Of a DNA stretch of 64,000 bases, positions 34,596-44,355 are shown one piece after another. Below the pieces are notes generated by a model that was not told the origin of the DNA, did not search any database, and saw only the letters and a list, made by a program, of their open reading frames with translations. Source of the stretch: Chryseobacterium suipulveris (GTDB lineage: Bacteria > Bacteroidota > Bacteroidia > Flavobacteriales > Weeksellaceae); contig NZ_CP094532.1 of NCBI RefSeq assembly GCF_022811685.1, positions 2,195,501 to 2,259,500 of the forward strand, read 5' to 3'. The position numbers and the translations under genes are program-made. The stretch's first letter is position 1. Every line of letters starts with the position of its first letter.

Positions 34596-36170
34596 TTATT
34601 GTACGTTTATTATTACTGGTGGTATCTGTTTTAATGCTTGCCCACCAAGTCCCGTTGCGGTCGCTTGGATATTGTAAACTGCAGCGATATCACCCGATCT
34701 TAAATTTTTGGTTAATGCAGCTACAGAGCTCATTGAACTTCCATTCACCAGCATTGCCGCTCTTCCTGGAACTTTAAACAAGAAACTGTTTACAGTGAAG
34801 CTAACTGGGAAGTCGAAATCTGGCATTGCCACCGATACATTCTGGTTAGGAATAGAACTTGCCGGCATTGCAACAACATTTTTACCCTGAACCTGTCCTT
34901 GTGGTGGCGGTACATTTTTCACTCTAAAATCAAACGCTTGTGAAATAACTCCTCCTTTAGGATCTCTACCTGATATTGTCAATTTAACTGTATTTCCTGC
35001 TCCTGGAGAAACGATCCACTTACCACCGCTTCCACTAACTGATGCTCCTGCTGCAGAAAGTGAGATTCCCGACATATCTGCTCCAAGAATAGAACCTGAA
35101 ACAGGGTTTGGCAATCCACGGTAAAGTACGTTCATCTTGTCTGCAGTTATAATTGCACCTTTTTGGGCTTTCAGTTCCTGTGCTCCCGCGATTACCTTGT
35201 AAGTATGGTCGTAAGGAAGCTCAATAACTTTTCCGTTAACATCAGTAAAAGATATTTTACCGCTGAACTTATGGTCTCCTACTGCACCTGTATTAAGTTT
35301 TGCAACACCTTGTCCATTCTGCACAGTAAGTCCAGGCATCGAAAGTCCGGGTACATTGCTCGAATAATTTCCGATCGCCACTTTTGCTTCTGCAGGTTCA
35401 CCCTGTACAACAGTTGCAGGTGCAGAAACAATTGCTTGGTAAGCATCAAATTTGATATCTGCATCCACTTTTTCCTGAAGCATACTCATCAATGCGTCAG
35501 ATTGTATGTTTCGTGCTTCTGATTGCACCACTTCTAAATTGGAGAGTGCAGCAATCAGCGGTTGGCCATAGAATTTATACTGCAACCAGCTCTTGTTATT
35601 CCTTTTAACTTTTTCACCTTTTGCCCATTCTGTAATCAGAGTTTTATTTGCCCTGTCAACAATTGGTTTCATATCCGGATTGTTTCCGAAGGTTTGAGTG
35701 ATATAAGTTTTTAGGTTCTCAACTTTTTGCTTTAGATCAGCAGAAATTTTTGATGGTGAGTTTTCATCACCTTTATTAAAAAAAGTTTTTGATGAAGGTT
35801 CTGTATTATTGAGTGCAACAAAATTATCAGTGACAGTAAGTTTTGGGTCATAACCCGCATCTTTTTTCAAATTGGTTTTTATGCCTTCAATAAAACTAAC
35901 CAAATCATTTGCCTTCACTTTCAAGCCACGGTAATCTTCCAATGGTTTAGAGTAAGTCTCCGGCGTGTTTTCTGCCTTTGCTTCCAAAGTTTTCTCAAAA
36001 ATCTTATCATTTTTCTCTTCGACTAAAGCTCGTGTGTCGGTTAGAGTTTGATTTGTATCGTTATAAGAACGGATGATTTCCTGGTCGATCTGCATTGCCA
36101 GCATCGCAATGAAGACGAGGTACATCAGGTTGATCATCTTCTGACGAGGTGTCTGTTTTCCTTGTGCCAT
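34596..36170 (-). CDS. gldM: Type IX secretion motor protein GldM
   Basis: 524 residues. A short cytoplasmic start (MAQGKQTPRQKM) is followed by a single membrane helix (MINLMYLVFIAMLAMQI, about 11-28) and a long periplasmic part of helical bundle and Ig-like domains. GldM with GldL forms the proton-driven inner-membrane motor that powers type IX secretion and gliding; its periplasmic rod contacts the GldKN ring. Family length and order are as expected. Confidence 0.95.
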   Translation of the reverse strand: MAQGKQTPRQKMINLMYLVFIAMLAMQIDQEIIRSYNDTNQTLTDTRALVEEKNDKIFEKTLEAKAENTPETYSKPLEDYRGLKVKANDLVSFIEGIKTNLKKDAGYDPKLTVTDNFVALNNTEPSSKTFFNKGDENSPSKISADLKQKVENLKTYITQTFGNNPDMKPIVDRANKTLITEWAKGEKVKRNNKSWLQYKFYGQPLIAALSNLEVVQSEARNIQSDALMSMLQEKVDADIKFDAYQAIVSAPATVVQGEPAEAKVAIGNYSSNVPGLSMPGLTVQNGQGVAKLNTGAVGDHKFSGKISFTDVNGKVIELPYDHTYKVIAGAQELKAQKGAIITADKMNVLYRGLPNPVSGSILGADMSGISLSAAGASVSGSGGKWIVSPGAGNTVKLTISGRDPKGGVISQAFDFRVKNVPPPQGQVQGKNVVAMPASSIPNQNVSVAMPDFDFPVSFTVNSFLFKVPGRAAMLVNGSSMSSVAALTKNLRSGDIAAVYNIQATATGLGGQALKQIPPVIINVQ

Positions 36171-36220
36171 TTTCAGTAAATTTTGTTAATAGTTTAAACT
36201 TTTAAATAATGGTTAGGAAA

Positions 36221-36907
36221 TTAAGATTTCATTGCACTAAGCATTCCGCCGTAAACTCTGTTAAGATTATTGAGGTTAGAAGTTAATCCTGATAATTCTT
36301 CGTTGAATTTTTCTGAATGAGCTGCAGATCTCTTCATATCTTCCACGTATTTTTTGCTGTATTCTGTTTGTTCTTTACCGTGTGCCAATTGTAAAGCATA
36401 AAGTGCATTCATACTTTCTAAATGACTTGCAGCCAACATCAATTGGTCGTTGTACTTGCTTGTAGAAGTAGATACGTCAACTGTTTGATTGATTTGGTCA
36501 ACAGAATTTGAAAATTTGTCGATCCCAGTTCTCAACCTTTCGAAAAGGCTAACGTCTAGTTTAGCGTCTGCAAGCATTTTGTCTAATTTGTCTGAAAGTG
36601 AAGTTTCCAATTCTTTAATTTCAGCAGACTGAATACCAAGGGTTGAGTGCTTTGGATTTGGTGCTGCGCTCTTATCCAACAATTCCGGATAAACGTTTTC
36701 CCATGCGTAAGACTCTTCTACTTTAGGTGCATCAAATGCGAAGATGGTAAAGATAATTGCTTCAGTAATAAGTCCGATCGCCAATACCATATTACCTGAT
36801 AGTGGTCCCAAGCTCCAGTGCGTAAGTTTGAAAAGTGCACCCAAAATTACGATTGCTGCTCCGATAGAGTAGATGAAGTTGTAAGTTGCTTCTTTAGTTT
36901 TAAACAT
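36221..36907 (-). CDS. gldL: Type IX secretion motor protein GldL
   Basis: 228 residues. Two membrane helices near the N-terminus (about 10-30 FIYSIGAAIVILGALFKLTHW and 38-58 MVLAIGLITEAIIFTIFAF) are followed by a cytoplasmic helical tail. The glutamate in the second helix (LITEAII) is the conserved charged residue linked to proton flow in this family. It is the partner of GldM, 50 bp downstream. Confidence 0.95.
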   Translation of the reverse strand: MFKTKEATYNFIYSIGAAIVILGALFKLTHWSLGPLSGNMVLAIGLITEAIIFTIFAFDAPKVEESYAWENVYPELLDKSAAPNPKHSTLGIQSAEIKELETSLSDKLDKMLADAKLDVSLFERLRTGIDKFSNSVDQINQTVDVSTSTSKYNDQLMLAASHLESMNALYALQLAHGKEQTEYSKKYVEDMKRSAAHSEKFNEELSGLTSNLNNLNRVYGGMLSAMKS

Positions 36908-36963
36908 GTTTTTTGATTTTTAATAGTTAAAATTATTTTTTTAATGTCTCTTATATAAGCTTA

Positions 36964-38391
36964 TTATCTTGTTTTTCTTTTAAATTTTGCAGCTCCTTCC
37001 GGAATATCCTGTACGGTTCTGAATCCAATATAGCTTCTTGCGGAATCTTTTCTTTCATAGTCTCTGTATCCCGTCATCAATAGATAACCAACATCTTTCC
37101 AGGATCCTCCACGAACAGTTTTTCTCGGTTCTCTATACGCCTGGCTTGACAGATATGGATTCAAGGTCGATGCGAAGTTATAGGTTGAGTTGTTGTAAGG
37201 AGATTCGGTCCATTCAGCAACGTTTCCAGCCATATCATACAGTCCGTACCCATTTTTTGGGAATTTTTTCACAGGTGCAGTATAAGTATAGGTTCCTTTT
37301 TTCTCATCCTCAATATAATTACCTCTCTTCGGTTTGAAGTTAGCCAAATAACATCCTCTATCGTCTTGCAGGTATGGACCTCCCCACGGATAAGGGGCAT
37401 TAGACCTTCCACCTCTTGCAGCATATTCCCACTCTGCTTCGGTTGGCAATCTAAAGGCCATTGCTTTTTGTTTCTTCTTTTTAAGAGATTCGTTATAGTC
37501 TGATTTTCTTTTCGTCTTATAGTTACAGAATGCTCTCGCCTGATCCCACGTTACCCCAACGATCGGATAATTTTTATATGCACTGTGCCAAAAATACCCA
37601 TCATATAATGGTTCATTGTAGGCATAGTTAAAATCTTTGATCCAGACAGTGGTATCGGGATAAATGGCGATGCTTTCTTTTTTCAAATATTGCGTGCCTC
37701 TGGATTTATCTTTTACTGCAGAATCGATATCTTCCCAGTTATATGCATATTTTAATTTTCTCGAGTCAATGATTCTTTCATTATTGATTCTTTCTGCAGC
37801 GGGCAAGTACATAGATTCTAATATTTCTGCATACTGCGCATCTGGATAATCTGAAGTTTTCCATTTCAAAGGCACGGACCAATCTAACTTTTTTGATTCG
37901 TTGTAACCATCACGACCGCCTTGCGACTCCATAAATTCCTGATACGCATTTTTGGTGTCCCCCGCTTTTTTTGAGGCATAAGCATAATCCCCAATCGATG
38001 CACCGGTTCCTGTTCCACCACCGCCTTCACCAGCAGCTTCTGCAAGCAAAGTACGGGCAATTGAGTCACGAACATAGTTGATGAAAAGTCTATATTCAGC
38101 ATTAGTCGTCTCGGTTTCATCCATAAAGAAAGAAGAAACAGTAACTGTTTTAAGAGTTGCTTTTTCGGGAGTATTGGTGAAATCCTGATCCGCAAGTCCC
38201 ATCACATAAGAACCAGCGGGAATCGCTACCATTCCGTATGGTCTTTCGGCAAGGAAAGACTTTTTGCTTCCGGTTGGCACTAATTCTCCTTTGGACTTCG
38301 CACCGGGTCTTCCGGCAGAAGAACCTCCTCCTTTTGAGCAGGAAGAAATCACAAGAGATGCAGATATTAATACAAAGAATATTCGTTTCAT
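36964..38391 (-). CDS. gldK: Gliding motility lipoprotein GldK
   Basis: An outer-membrane lipoprotein with a formylglycine-generating-enzyme-like (SUMF) fold, part of the type IX GldKN ring. The signal peptide MKRIFFVLISASLVISSC has a lipobox cysteine at residue 18. The SUMF domain shows AIPAGSYVMG, DETETTNAEYRLF, PIVGVTWDQARAFCNY, RLPTEAEWEYAARGG and VRGGSW. Start chosen at this signal peptide (38391); the longer frame to 38457 adds 22 residues before it. First gene of the gld operon; glmS lies 105 bp upstream on the same strand. Confidence 0.95.
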   Translation of the reverse strand: MKRIFFVLISASLVISSCSKGGGSSAGRPGAKSKGELVPTGSKKSFLAERPYGMVAIPAGSYVMGLADQDFTNTPEKATLKTVTVSSFFMDETETTNAEYRLFINYVRDSIARTLLAEAAGEGGGGTGTGASIGDYAYASKKAGDTKNAYQEFMESQGGRDGYNESKKLDWSVPLKWKTSDYPDAQYAEILESMYLPAAERINNERIIDSRKLKYAYNWEDIDSAVKDKSRGTQYLKKESIAIYPDTTVWIKDFNYAYNEPLYDGYFWHSAYKNYPIVGVTWDQARAFCNYKTKRKSDYNESLKKKKQKAMAFRLPTEAEWEYAARGGRSNAPYPWGGPYLQDDRGCYLANFKPKRGNYIEDEKKGTYTYTAPVKKFPKNGYGLYDMAGNVAEWTESPYNNSTYNFASTLNPYLSSQAYREPRKTVRGGSWKDVGYLLMTGYRDYERKDSARSYIGFRTVQDIPEGAAKFKRKTR

Positions 38392-38496
38392 ACTATGATT
38401 GAAATTAAGCGGTAAATATATGATTTTTTTATAAAAACAATTACAAATTTTTTGCAAAACGCAAAAAGATTAAGATTATTTTGCTGATGATAATTT

Positions 38497-40350
38497 TTAT
38501 TCTACAGTTACAGATTTAGCTAAATTTCTTGGCTGATCTACGTTGGCTCCGCGCATTACCGCAATATAGTAAGCAAGCAGTTGCAGCGGAACCGATGCAA
38601 CAATTGGAGAGAAACATTCTGATGTCTCCGGGAATTCGATTACATAGTCCGCCATTGATGCTACCTGAGTATCTCCCTTGTTGACTACTGCAATAACCTT
38701 CCCTTTTCTCGCCTTAATTTCCTGAACATTACTTACAATCTTATCGTAATGCCCCTGTTTAGGAGCGATAATCACAATCGGCATATTTTCATCTATCAAT
38801 GCAATTGGCCCGTGTTTCATCTCCGCCGCTGGGTATCCTTCCGCGTGAATATATGAGATTTCTTTCAATTTCAGTGCACCTTCCAAAGCTGCAGGGAAAT
38901 TGTAACCTCGACCCAAATATAGGAAGTTTTGTGCATTTACAAAGTTTTTTGCGATTTCTTTGGTGATTTCGTGTGTGCTTTCCAGAACTTCTTCAACTCT
39001 CTTCGGAATTGCATCCAATTCAGAAATCAATCTCATAAACTCCTGGTTGCTCAAGTTCCCGTTGTGTTTTCCGAGTTTTAAAGCGATCAAAGACAGTATT
39101 GTTAGCTGTGCCGTAAACGCCTTTGTAGAAGCTACTCCGATTTCAGGGCCGGCATGAGTATATGATCCGGCATCGGTAACTCTCGCGATTGACGAATCAA
39201 CCACGTTACAGATTCCGTAGATGAAGGCGCCTTTTTCTTTGGCCATTTTAATTGCAGCCATCGTATCTGCCGTTTCACCGGACTGTGAAATTGCGATTAC
39301 TATATCTTTCTCTGTAATGATAGGGTTTCTGTACCGGAATTCTGAAGCATATTCAACCTCAACAGGAATTCTTGCAAATTCCTCAATCAGATACTCCCCG
39401 ATCAAACCGGCATGCCAAGAGGTGCCGCAAGCAATAATGGTGATTTTCTGCGCCTGGTTTATTCTTTCTAAGTGATCCCAAATTCCGGCCATTTTAATTA
39501 TCCCTTCATCTACAAGCAATCTGCCTCTCAAAGTATCATGAATTGATTTTGGTTGCTCAAATATTTCTTTAAGCATGAAGTGTTCGTACCCGCCTTTTTC
39601 AATCTGTTCCAAATTCAGCTTCAATTCCTGGATTTGAGGGGTGATTTTTTCGTTATTTGTGATATTTCTAATTTCCACACCATTCTCAAGAGAAATTGTT
39701 GCCATGTGACCTTCTTCAAGATATACTGCCTCTTTAGTAAATTCCACAAACGGTGAAGCGTCTGAAGCAATAAAATATTCGTTTTCTCCCAAACCTATTG
39801 CTAATGGTGACCCTAATCTCGCGACAACAAGTAGACCCGGAAAGTCGTCATGCATCACTGTAATAGCATAAGCTCCATAAACTTCGTTCAGAGCATATCT
39901 AACCGCAGTTTGGAAATCCAGAGCCGTGTCGGTATCCATAAAATACTGGATCAGGTTCACTAAAACTTCGGTATCTGTTTCTGAGTGAAAAACAAACCCC
40001 TTCTCCACAAGCATTGTCTTGATGGTATCATAATTTTCAATGATACCGTTATGCACTAAAGCAATTTTGCCGTTATTGGAAAGATGCGGGTGCGAATTTC
40101 TGTCACTTGGTGCACCGTGGGTTGCCCAGCGAGTATGTCCCATTCCCACATGAGCTTTTCCTTCAAGGTCTTTCGAAATGGCAACCAAATCGTCAACTTT
40201 ACCTTTTGTTTTAGCCGAATAAAATGGTTCGTTGTTCGAATCAAGAACAATTCCCGCACTGTCATATCCTCTGTATTCTAACCTGCGCAATCCGTTAATT
40301 ACGATTTTATATGCGTCCTGAAAACCTGTATAACCTACAATTCCACACAT
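38497..40350 (-). CDS. glmS: Glutamine--fructose-6-phosphate aminotransferase (isomerizing)
   Basis: Makes glucosamine-6-phosphate, the first step to UDP-GlcNAc for peptidoglycan and LPS. The N-terminal amidotransferase domain begins MCGIVGYTG with nucleophile Cys2. The two SIS sugar-isomerase domains follow (IACGTSWHAGLIGEY, ISQSGETADT, LGRGYNFPAALEGALKLKE), and the end DQPRNLAKSVTVE is the family C-terminus. Length 617 is normal. It lies 31 bp after the DUF4270 gene and probably belongs to the same transcript. I see no glmS-ribozyme-like structure in this short gap. Confidence 0.97.
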   Translation of the reverse strand: MCGIVGYTGFQDAYKIVINGLRRLEYRGYDSAGIVLDSNNEPFYSAKTKGKVDDLVAISKDLEGKAHVGMGHTRWATHGAPSDRNSHPHLSNNGKIALVHNGIIENYDTIKTMLVEKGFVFHSETDTEVLVNLIQYFMDTDTALDFQTAVRYALNEVYGAYAITVMHDDFPGLLVVARLGSPLAIGLGENEYFIASDASPFVEFTKEAVYLEEGHMATISLENGVEIRNITNNEKITPQIQELKLNLEQIEKGGYEHFMLKEIFEQPKSIHDTLRGRLLVDEGIIKMAGIWDHLERINQAQKITIIACGTSWHAGLIGEYLIEEFARIPVEVEYASEFRYRNPIITEKDIVIAISQSGETADTMAAIKMAKEKGAFIYGICNVVDSSIARVTDAGSYTHAGPEIGVASTKAFTAQLTILSLIALKLGKHNGNLSNQEFMRLISELDAIPKRVEEVLESTHEITKEIAKNFVNAQNFLYLGRGYNFPAALEGALKLKEISYIHAEGYPAAEMKHGPIALIDENMPIVIIAPKQGHYDKIVSNVQEIKARKGKVIAVVNKGDTQVASMADYVIEFPETSECFSPIVASVPLQLLAYYIAVMRGANVDQPRNLAKSVTVE

Positions 40351-40381
40351 TTTTTTCTTTGTATTTATTGATTAATAATTT

Positions 40382-41935
40382 TTATTTCTTGCCGTAAGTC
40401 AATATTAATTTTGCGCTCCTTTCGTTGTTGGCATCACTTCCTACAAGTACTGCACGATGGGGTGTGAATGCTCTATTATTGAAATTTTGCGCGTAGGTAG
40501 GATACTTCAAGCCCATCAAGCTGCCGTAGGTGTCTAAAGTATAGTTCCCTACATTAAGGTTAAACCTAATAAATTGTTTTGGCGTATTATCCTTTTCTAT
40601 AATGTTTTTTAATGACTGCGTAATTCCTATATCATAATAAGTCGGATTCTTATCTAAATCATAAGTTTTCACAAGACTGTAAACCCCGGTATATGCAAGC
40701 GCCGACATATCTTCAAGATAAGTCTTCAAATCCTTCTGCCTTACTACAAAATAAGATGGTTTTTCATATTTGTTGTTCCATGATTCCGTGTCGGTGTAAA
40801 TTCGGAGTTTCGCGGATATGATACCAATTTTTTCATTTAGATATCTGTTTCTTATTCCAGCGATGGTTGAGTCAGGAATCTTCAAACCGATTCCAGGACC
40901 GCCCATTCCCTGGATAAAAATTTTAGGTGAACCGATAATAGTATCCTGTACAGCCAATGCAGTTTCTGCAGGAGTTCCTACTCTACCGTAATAGATGTTA
41001 TTGAAATGTGCATTACCAGCTCCTAAATGTAAGGCAAAATCGGCTTTTTCGCGAGTAGTGGTTCCATCAGCAACTTTATCTTTCTTGAAATAAAGATTTA
41101 TGACTATGGATGCCGGATCAAAATAAAAAATATATCCATCATCTTCCTGAACCGATAACTGGATCCCGCGAAAGTATCTGATAAAAGATGCTGCGTCAGC
41201 AAGTTCAGGAGATTTTCCTTTGAGAATAATTCTGTTTTGGAAGAATGTGCTGTCCAATGGAATCCTCAATGAGGCATCTCTTGTAAAAAGTTCCGAATTA
41301 TCAGATTTCTTGGTAATCTTTACAGAACTGATATTGCCGTCAAATGTCTTCGAGCCGATTTGGCTTGCCAAAGTCACGCCCCTGTTCGAAAACGACTCAT
41401 CACCAGGCCCTCCCAAAAAGCTTCCCACTTCGTGAATCTTGATATTAAAAATAGTTTTTCCATTTATCTTGGTTCGGCCGTATTTTTTTACGGGATAGGT
41501 TGATACCACTTTTTTTGAAGCGACATCTCCATCGGGATAAATATAGTCTTCATTTGTCGTCGTGGTGACAGAGTCAGATGCATACTGTGGCTTGATTACC
41601 AGGACAGCTGAATCGAGAATTGGATTTGTACCAAAATCGGGAGCGTATTCCGCTAAACGAACCTGACTGATATAAGATGACTTTTGAAGTCCAAACTGAG
41701 GTTCGCTAAAGGCACCCAACGTTGCAGTCGTAGTTCGCGCTGCATCAGTTCTTAAACTGTCCCCGTTATTTACCGTAAAAGCAATCAGCGGATAGGAGGT
41801 TTCTGCACCTTGCACACCATTCTGAAAAAATTGTGAACCGAGACGATCTGCATCCGATTCACAATTCCATAAAATTAAGCTTCCTATTACCAATGTTGCA
41901 GTAATATTGAATAACTTTTGAATATTTTTCGTCAT
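40382..41935 (-). CDS. DUF4270 family lipoprotein
   Basis: 517 residues. The signal peptide MTKNIQKLFNITATLVIGSLILWNC ends in a likely lipobox cysteine. The mature part is beta-rich, with a C-terminal HRAVLVGSDANNERSAKLILTYGKK stretch. DUF4270 proteins are widespread Bacteroidota surface lipoproteins of unknown role. It lies 16 bp after the glycogen synthase-like gene and 31 bp before glmS, which suggests a cell-surface or polysaccharide link. Confidence 0.88.
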   Translation of the reverse strand: MTKNIQKLFNITATLVIGSLILWNCESDADRLGSQFFQNGVQGAETSYPLIAFTVNNGDSLRTDAARTTTATLGAFSEPQFGLQKSSYISQVRLAEYAPDFGTNPILDSAVLVIKPQYASDSVTTTTNEDYIYPDGDVASKKVVSTYPVKKYGRTKINGKTIFNIKIHEVGSFLGGPGDESFSNRGVTLASQIGSKTFDGNISSVKITKKSDNSELFTRDASLRIPLDSTFFQNRIILKGKSPELADAASFIRYFRGIQLSVQEDDGYIFYFDPASIVINLYFKKDKVADGTTTREKADFALHLGAGNAHFNNIYYGRVGTPAETALAVQDTIIGSPKIFIQGMGGPGIGLKIPDSTIAGIRNRYLNEKIGIISAKLRIYTDTESWNNKYEKPSYFVVRQKDLKTYLEDMSALAYTGVYSLVKTYDLDKNPTYYDIGITQSLKNIIEKDNTPKQFIRFNLNVGNYTLDTYGSLMGLKYPTYAQNFNNRAFTPHRAVLVGSDANNERSAKLILTYGKK

Positions 41936-41951
41936 TAAAAATTAAGTTGAT

Positions 41952-42722
41952 TTAATACAGTTGATCGATTGATTCCGCACTTAGGTATTCGGATTTCTCG
42001 GTTTTGGTCTTGTCGAAAGCCTTCCCTAAATCGTCATGAAGAAATTCGTCGCCTTTTACCACCACATTTACCATGTCCATACTTTCTGCAACGAACTTAT
42101 GGAATGTTGGTTTTTTAAACGCTTTTAGGGATTGAATATTGTCGAATTTCATTTTTTCTTCAACAGTGTCCGGTAGTGCTGCGTCTTCCTCATTATAAAC
42201 GGAGAGAATTATTTTGGAATCATTGAAATATGAATCTGTCTTATAGAAAGTTTTCAGGTAAATAGGAACAAACGCAGCCATCCATCCATTAAGATGAATA
42301 ACATCCGGCACCCAGTTCAATTTTTTGATGGTTTCGATAACTCCCCGTGCAAAGAAAATTGCCCGCTCATCGTTATCTTCGAAAGGTTTCCCTTCATCAT
42401 CGAAATAATATTGCTTTCGCTTGAAGTACTCCTCGTTATCGATAAAATATACCTGAAGCCGCTCCCCTGGAAGTGACGCCACCTTTATAATCAGTGGCTG
42501 ATCGAGATCATTAATAATAATATTCATTCCCGAAAGACGAATCACCTCGTGGAGCTGAAACTTTCTTTCGCTAATCTGTCCGAATCTTGGCATAAAAACC
42601 CGAACATCATTGCCTTCCTGATGCATCTTAAGCGCCATCTTACTCACCATTGTCGCCATATTGCTGTCTTCCTGATAAGGAAACATCTCTGTGGTTACAT
42701 ATAATATCTTTTGGTTCGGCAT
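41952..42722 (-). CDS. Half-length glycogen/starch synthase-like protein (GT5 N-terminal domain only)
   Basis: 256 residues matching only the N-terminal Rossmann half of glycogen synthase: ILYVTTEMFPYQEDSNMATMVSKMALKM, DVRVFMPRFGQI, VYFIDNEEYFKR and PDVIHLNGWMAAFVPIYLK. The C-terminal GT-B half with the nucleotide-sugar site is absent, and no second ORF supplies it. Catalysis as a normal glycogen synthase is therefore doubtful. It heads a run with DUF4270 and glmS and is divergent from panC. A TAATTTTG -7 box lies at 42767-42774 on the minus strand. Confidence 0.85.
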   Translation of the reverse strand: MPNQKILYVTTEMFPYQEDSNMATMVSKMALKMHQEGNDVRVFMPRFGQISERKFQLHEVIRLSGMNIIINDLDQPLIIKVASLPGERLQVYFIDNEEYFKRKQYYFDDEGKPFEDNDERAIFFARGVIETIKKLNWVPDVIHLNGWMAAFVPIYLKTFYKTDSYFNDSKIILSVYNEEDAALPDTVEEKMKFDNIQSLKAFKKPTFHKFVAESMDMVNVVVKGDEFLHDDLGKAFDKTKTEKSEYLSAESIDQLY

Positions 42723-42912
42723 AAATTCTTCGTACTTCTTAGTTAGGCGCAGAATATACTGCAGTGCAAAATTACAAAATTTTAAACTAATATTTTCTAA
42801 TTAACATTTTTTAATACGGGCAAAGAAAAAAAGAATAATAAAAGAAAATTCCAGTTGATCACGCTTGTTTTCTGTAAGATTTTTCTATTTTTACATTACA
42901 TTAAAATAAACG

Positions 42913-43761
42913 ATGGAAGTTTTCAGAAACCGCAAAGACCTTTCAAATTATATTGAGCGACAGAGAGAAATGGGAAAAAAAATTGGGTTTGCACCTACAA
43001 TGGGCGCACTCCACAAAGGACACCTCTCCCTATACGAAGCCGCACATAAAGAAAATGACTTGGTCATCAGTTCAATTTTTGTGAATCCTACCCAGTTTAA
43101 TAACCAGAAAGATTTGGAAACCTACCCCAGAAATGTTGAGAAAGACATCTCAATGCTGGAACAAACCGGTTGGGTTGACGCTGTATATATCCCCGAAGTT
43201 GCCGACATTTATCCAAATGGTATAGAAAGTAAGGAATACAACTTCGGTGGACTTGAGACGGAAATGGAAGGCAAACACAGACCTGGACATTTCAACGGAG
43301 TCGGAACGGTGGTCGAAGAGCTTTTCAGGCAAGTAAAACCAGATAACGCCTACTTTGGCGAAAAAGACTTCCAGCAACTTCTCATCATCAAGAAACTTAC
43401 CGAAAACCTCAGCTTGCCGATAAAAATCCACGGAGTCCCTATTTATCGAGAAGCAAACGGACTTGCAATGAGTTCCCGAAACGAGCGGTTAAGCATTTCA
43501 CAAAAAGAAGCGGCAAAAGTAATCCACGAAACTTTGGTAAAAGTGAACGACTGGTTCCGAGTACTGACCATCCCTGAAATCAACCAACGTGTGAAAGACA
43601 TTTTTGAAAACCAGAAAGGAATGGTCCTCGAATACTTCGAAATTGCGAATGAGAAAACGCTAAAGGAAACAGATTTTTTTTACAAAGATCAAAATTATCG
43701 CGCCTTCATCGTAGTTTTTGTGGGCGAGGTACGGCTGATTGACAACATGCATCTTGACTGA
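42913..43761 (+). CDS. panC: Pantoate--beta-alanine ligase
   Basis: Joins pantoate and beta-alanine with ATP, the last step of pantothenate synthesis. 282 residues with the HIGH-type motif PTMGALHKGHLSL, the pantoate-binding FVNPTQFN, RPGHFNGVGTVV, YFGEKDFQQ and the AMSSRNERLS loop. No other pan gene is in the window. A hairpin follows the stop. Confidence 0.97.
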   Translation: MEVFRNRKDLSNYIERQREMGKKIGFAPTMGALHKGHLSLYEAAHKENDLVISSIFVNPTQFNNQKDLETYPRNVEKDISMLEQTGWVDAVYIPEVADIYPNGIESKEYNFGGLETEMEGKHRPGHFNGVGTVVEELFRQVKPDNAYFGEKDFQQLLIIKKLTENLSLPIKIHGVPIYREANGLAMSSRNERLSISQKEAAKVIHETLVKVNDWFRVLTIPEINQRVKDIFENQKGMVLEYFEIANEKTLKETDFFYKDQNYRAFIVVFVGEVRLIDNMHLD

Positions 43762-43777
43762 TGGCTGACAAAAACGT

Positions 43778-43803
43778 CAAGAGCCCTCAAAAGAGAGCTC
43801 TTG
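43778..43803 (+). terminator. Weak terminator-like hairpin after panC
   Basis: CAAGAGC/GCTCTTG (43778-43784, 43797-43803) forms a 7-bp stem 17 bp after panC. No T-run follows, so function as a terminator is uncertain. Confidence 0.4.
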
Positions 43804-43859
43804 AACACCAAATCACAAAATATTAATATGAAAAAAATTTACTATTCCAAGTAAATTTG

Positions 43860-43932
43860 TGACCTGGCTGGGATTCGAACCCAGGACCCATACATTAAAA
43901 GTGTATTGCTCTACCAGCTGAGCTACCAGGTC
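43860..43932 (-). tRNA. tRNA-Lys(TTT), copy 1
   Basis: The minus strand gives acceptor GACCTGG/CCAGGTC, discriminator A, D-arm AGCTCAGCTGGTAGAGC, anticodon loop CTTTTAA (anticodon TTT) and T-arm GGTTCGAATCC. 73 bases; CCA not encoded. Identical to the copy at 44156-44228. Confidence 0.96.
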
Positions 43933-44036
43933 ATCGTTAATTAATAATTTGAAAACTAAGAATTAACAATTTATTTTTTTGAAATTAATAAACGAAAAAT
44001 TCTTCATTCTTCATTATTAATTTTTCATTCATTTCG

Positions 44037-44119
44037 TGCCTGCGACTGGACTCGAACCAGCACATCCGTAGGAAACCACCCCCTCAAGATGGCGTGTCTA
44101 CCAATTTCACCACGCAGGC
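44037..44119 (-). tRNA. tRNA-Leu(GAG)
   Basis: The minus strand gives acceptor GCCTGCG/CGCAGGC, discriminator A, a D-arm with GGTGAAATTGGTAGACACGC, anticodon loop CTTGAGG (anticodon GAG), a long variable arm and T-arm GGTTCGAGTCC. 83 bases, class II. Confidence 0.95.
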
Positions 44120-44128
44120 AAAAAAAAA

Positions 44129-44143
44129 CCGTAAAACCTACGG
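44129..44143 (-). terminator. Short hairpin between tRNA-Lys copy 2 and tRNA-Leu
   Basis: CCGTA/TACGG stem with A/T runs on both sides. On the minus strand it is followed by nine T just before tRNA-Leu. It may act as a partial terminator or processing signal. Confidence 0.5.
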
Positions 44144-44155
44144 AATTTTTGCTTG

Positions 44156-44228
44156 TGACCTGGCTGGGATTCGAACCCAGGACCCATACATTAAAAGTGT
44201 ATTGCTCTACCAGCTGAGCTACCAGGTC
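44156..44228 (-). tRNA. tRNA-Lys(TTT), copy 2
   Basis: Same 73 bases as 43860-43932, anticodon TTT. First gene of the minus-strand Lys-Leu-Lys cluster. Confidence 0.96.
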
Positions 44229-44294
44229 GGCCACTTTTTTCAGCGAGAGGAAGACTTTAAGAATGCCGCCTCATCACTTGTTTAAAAAGTGGTG

Positions 44295-44324
44295 CAAAGA
44301 TAGCGCTTTTTTTAAAATCTCAAA
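44295..44324 (-). promoter_or_regulatory. Promoter of the tRNA Lys-Leu-Lys cluster
   Basis: On the minus strand, TTTG (44321-44324) and TATCTTTG (44295-44302) with an 18-bp spacer match the Bacteroidota -33/-7 promoter. It is the best two-part match I noticed in the window. Confidence 0.6.
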
Positions 44325-44355
44325 ATTTTTTTAGTAATTTGTGAAAAATTCAAAA

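Noticed and set aside
38392..38457. 22-residue N-terminal extension of gldK
   Set aside because: It would place MQKICNCFYKK... before a perfect lipoprotein signal peptide and bury the signal.
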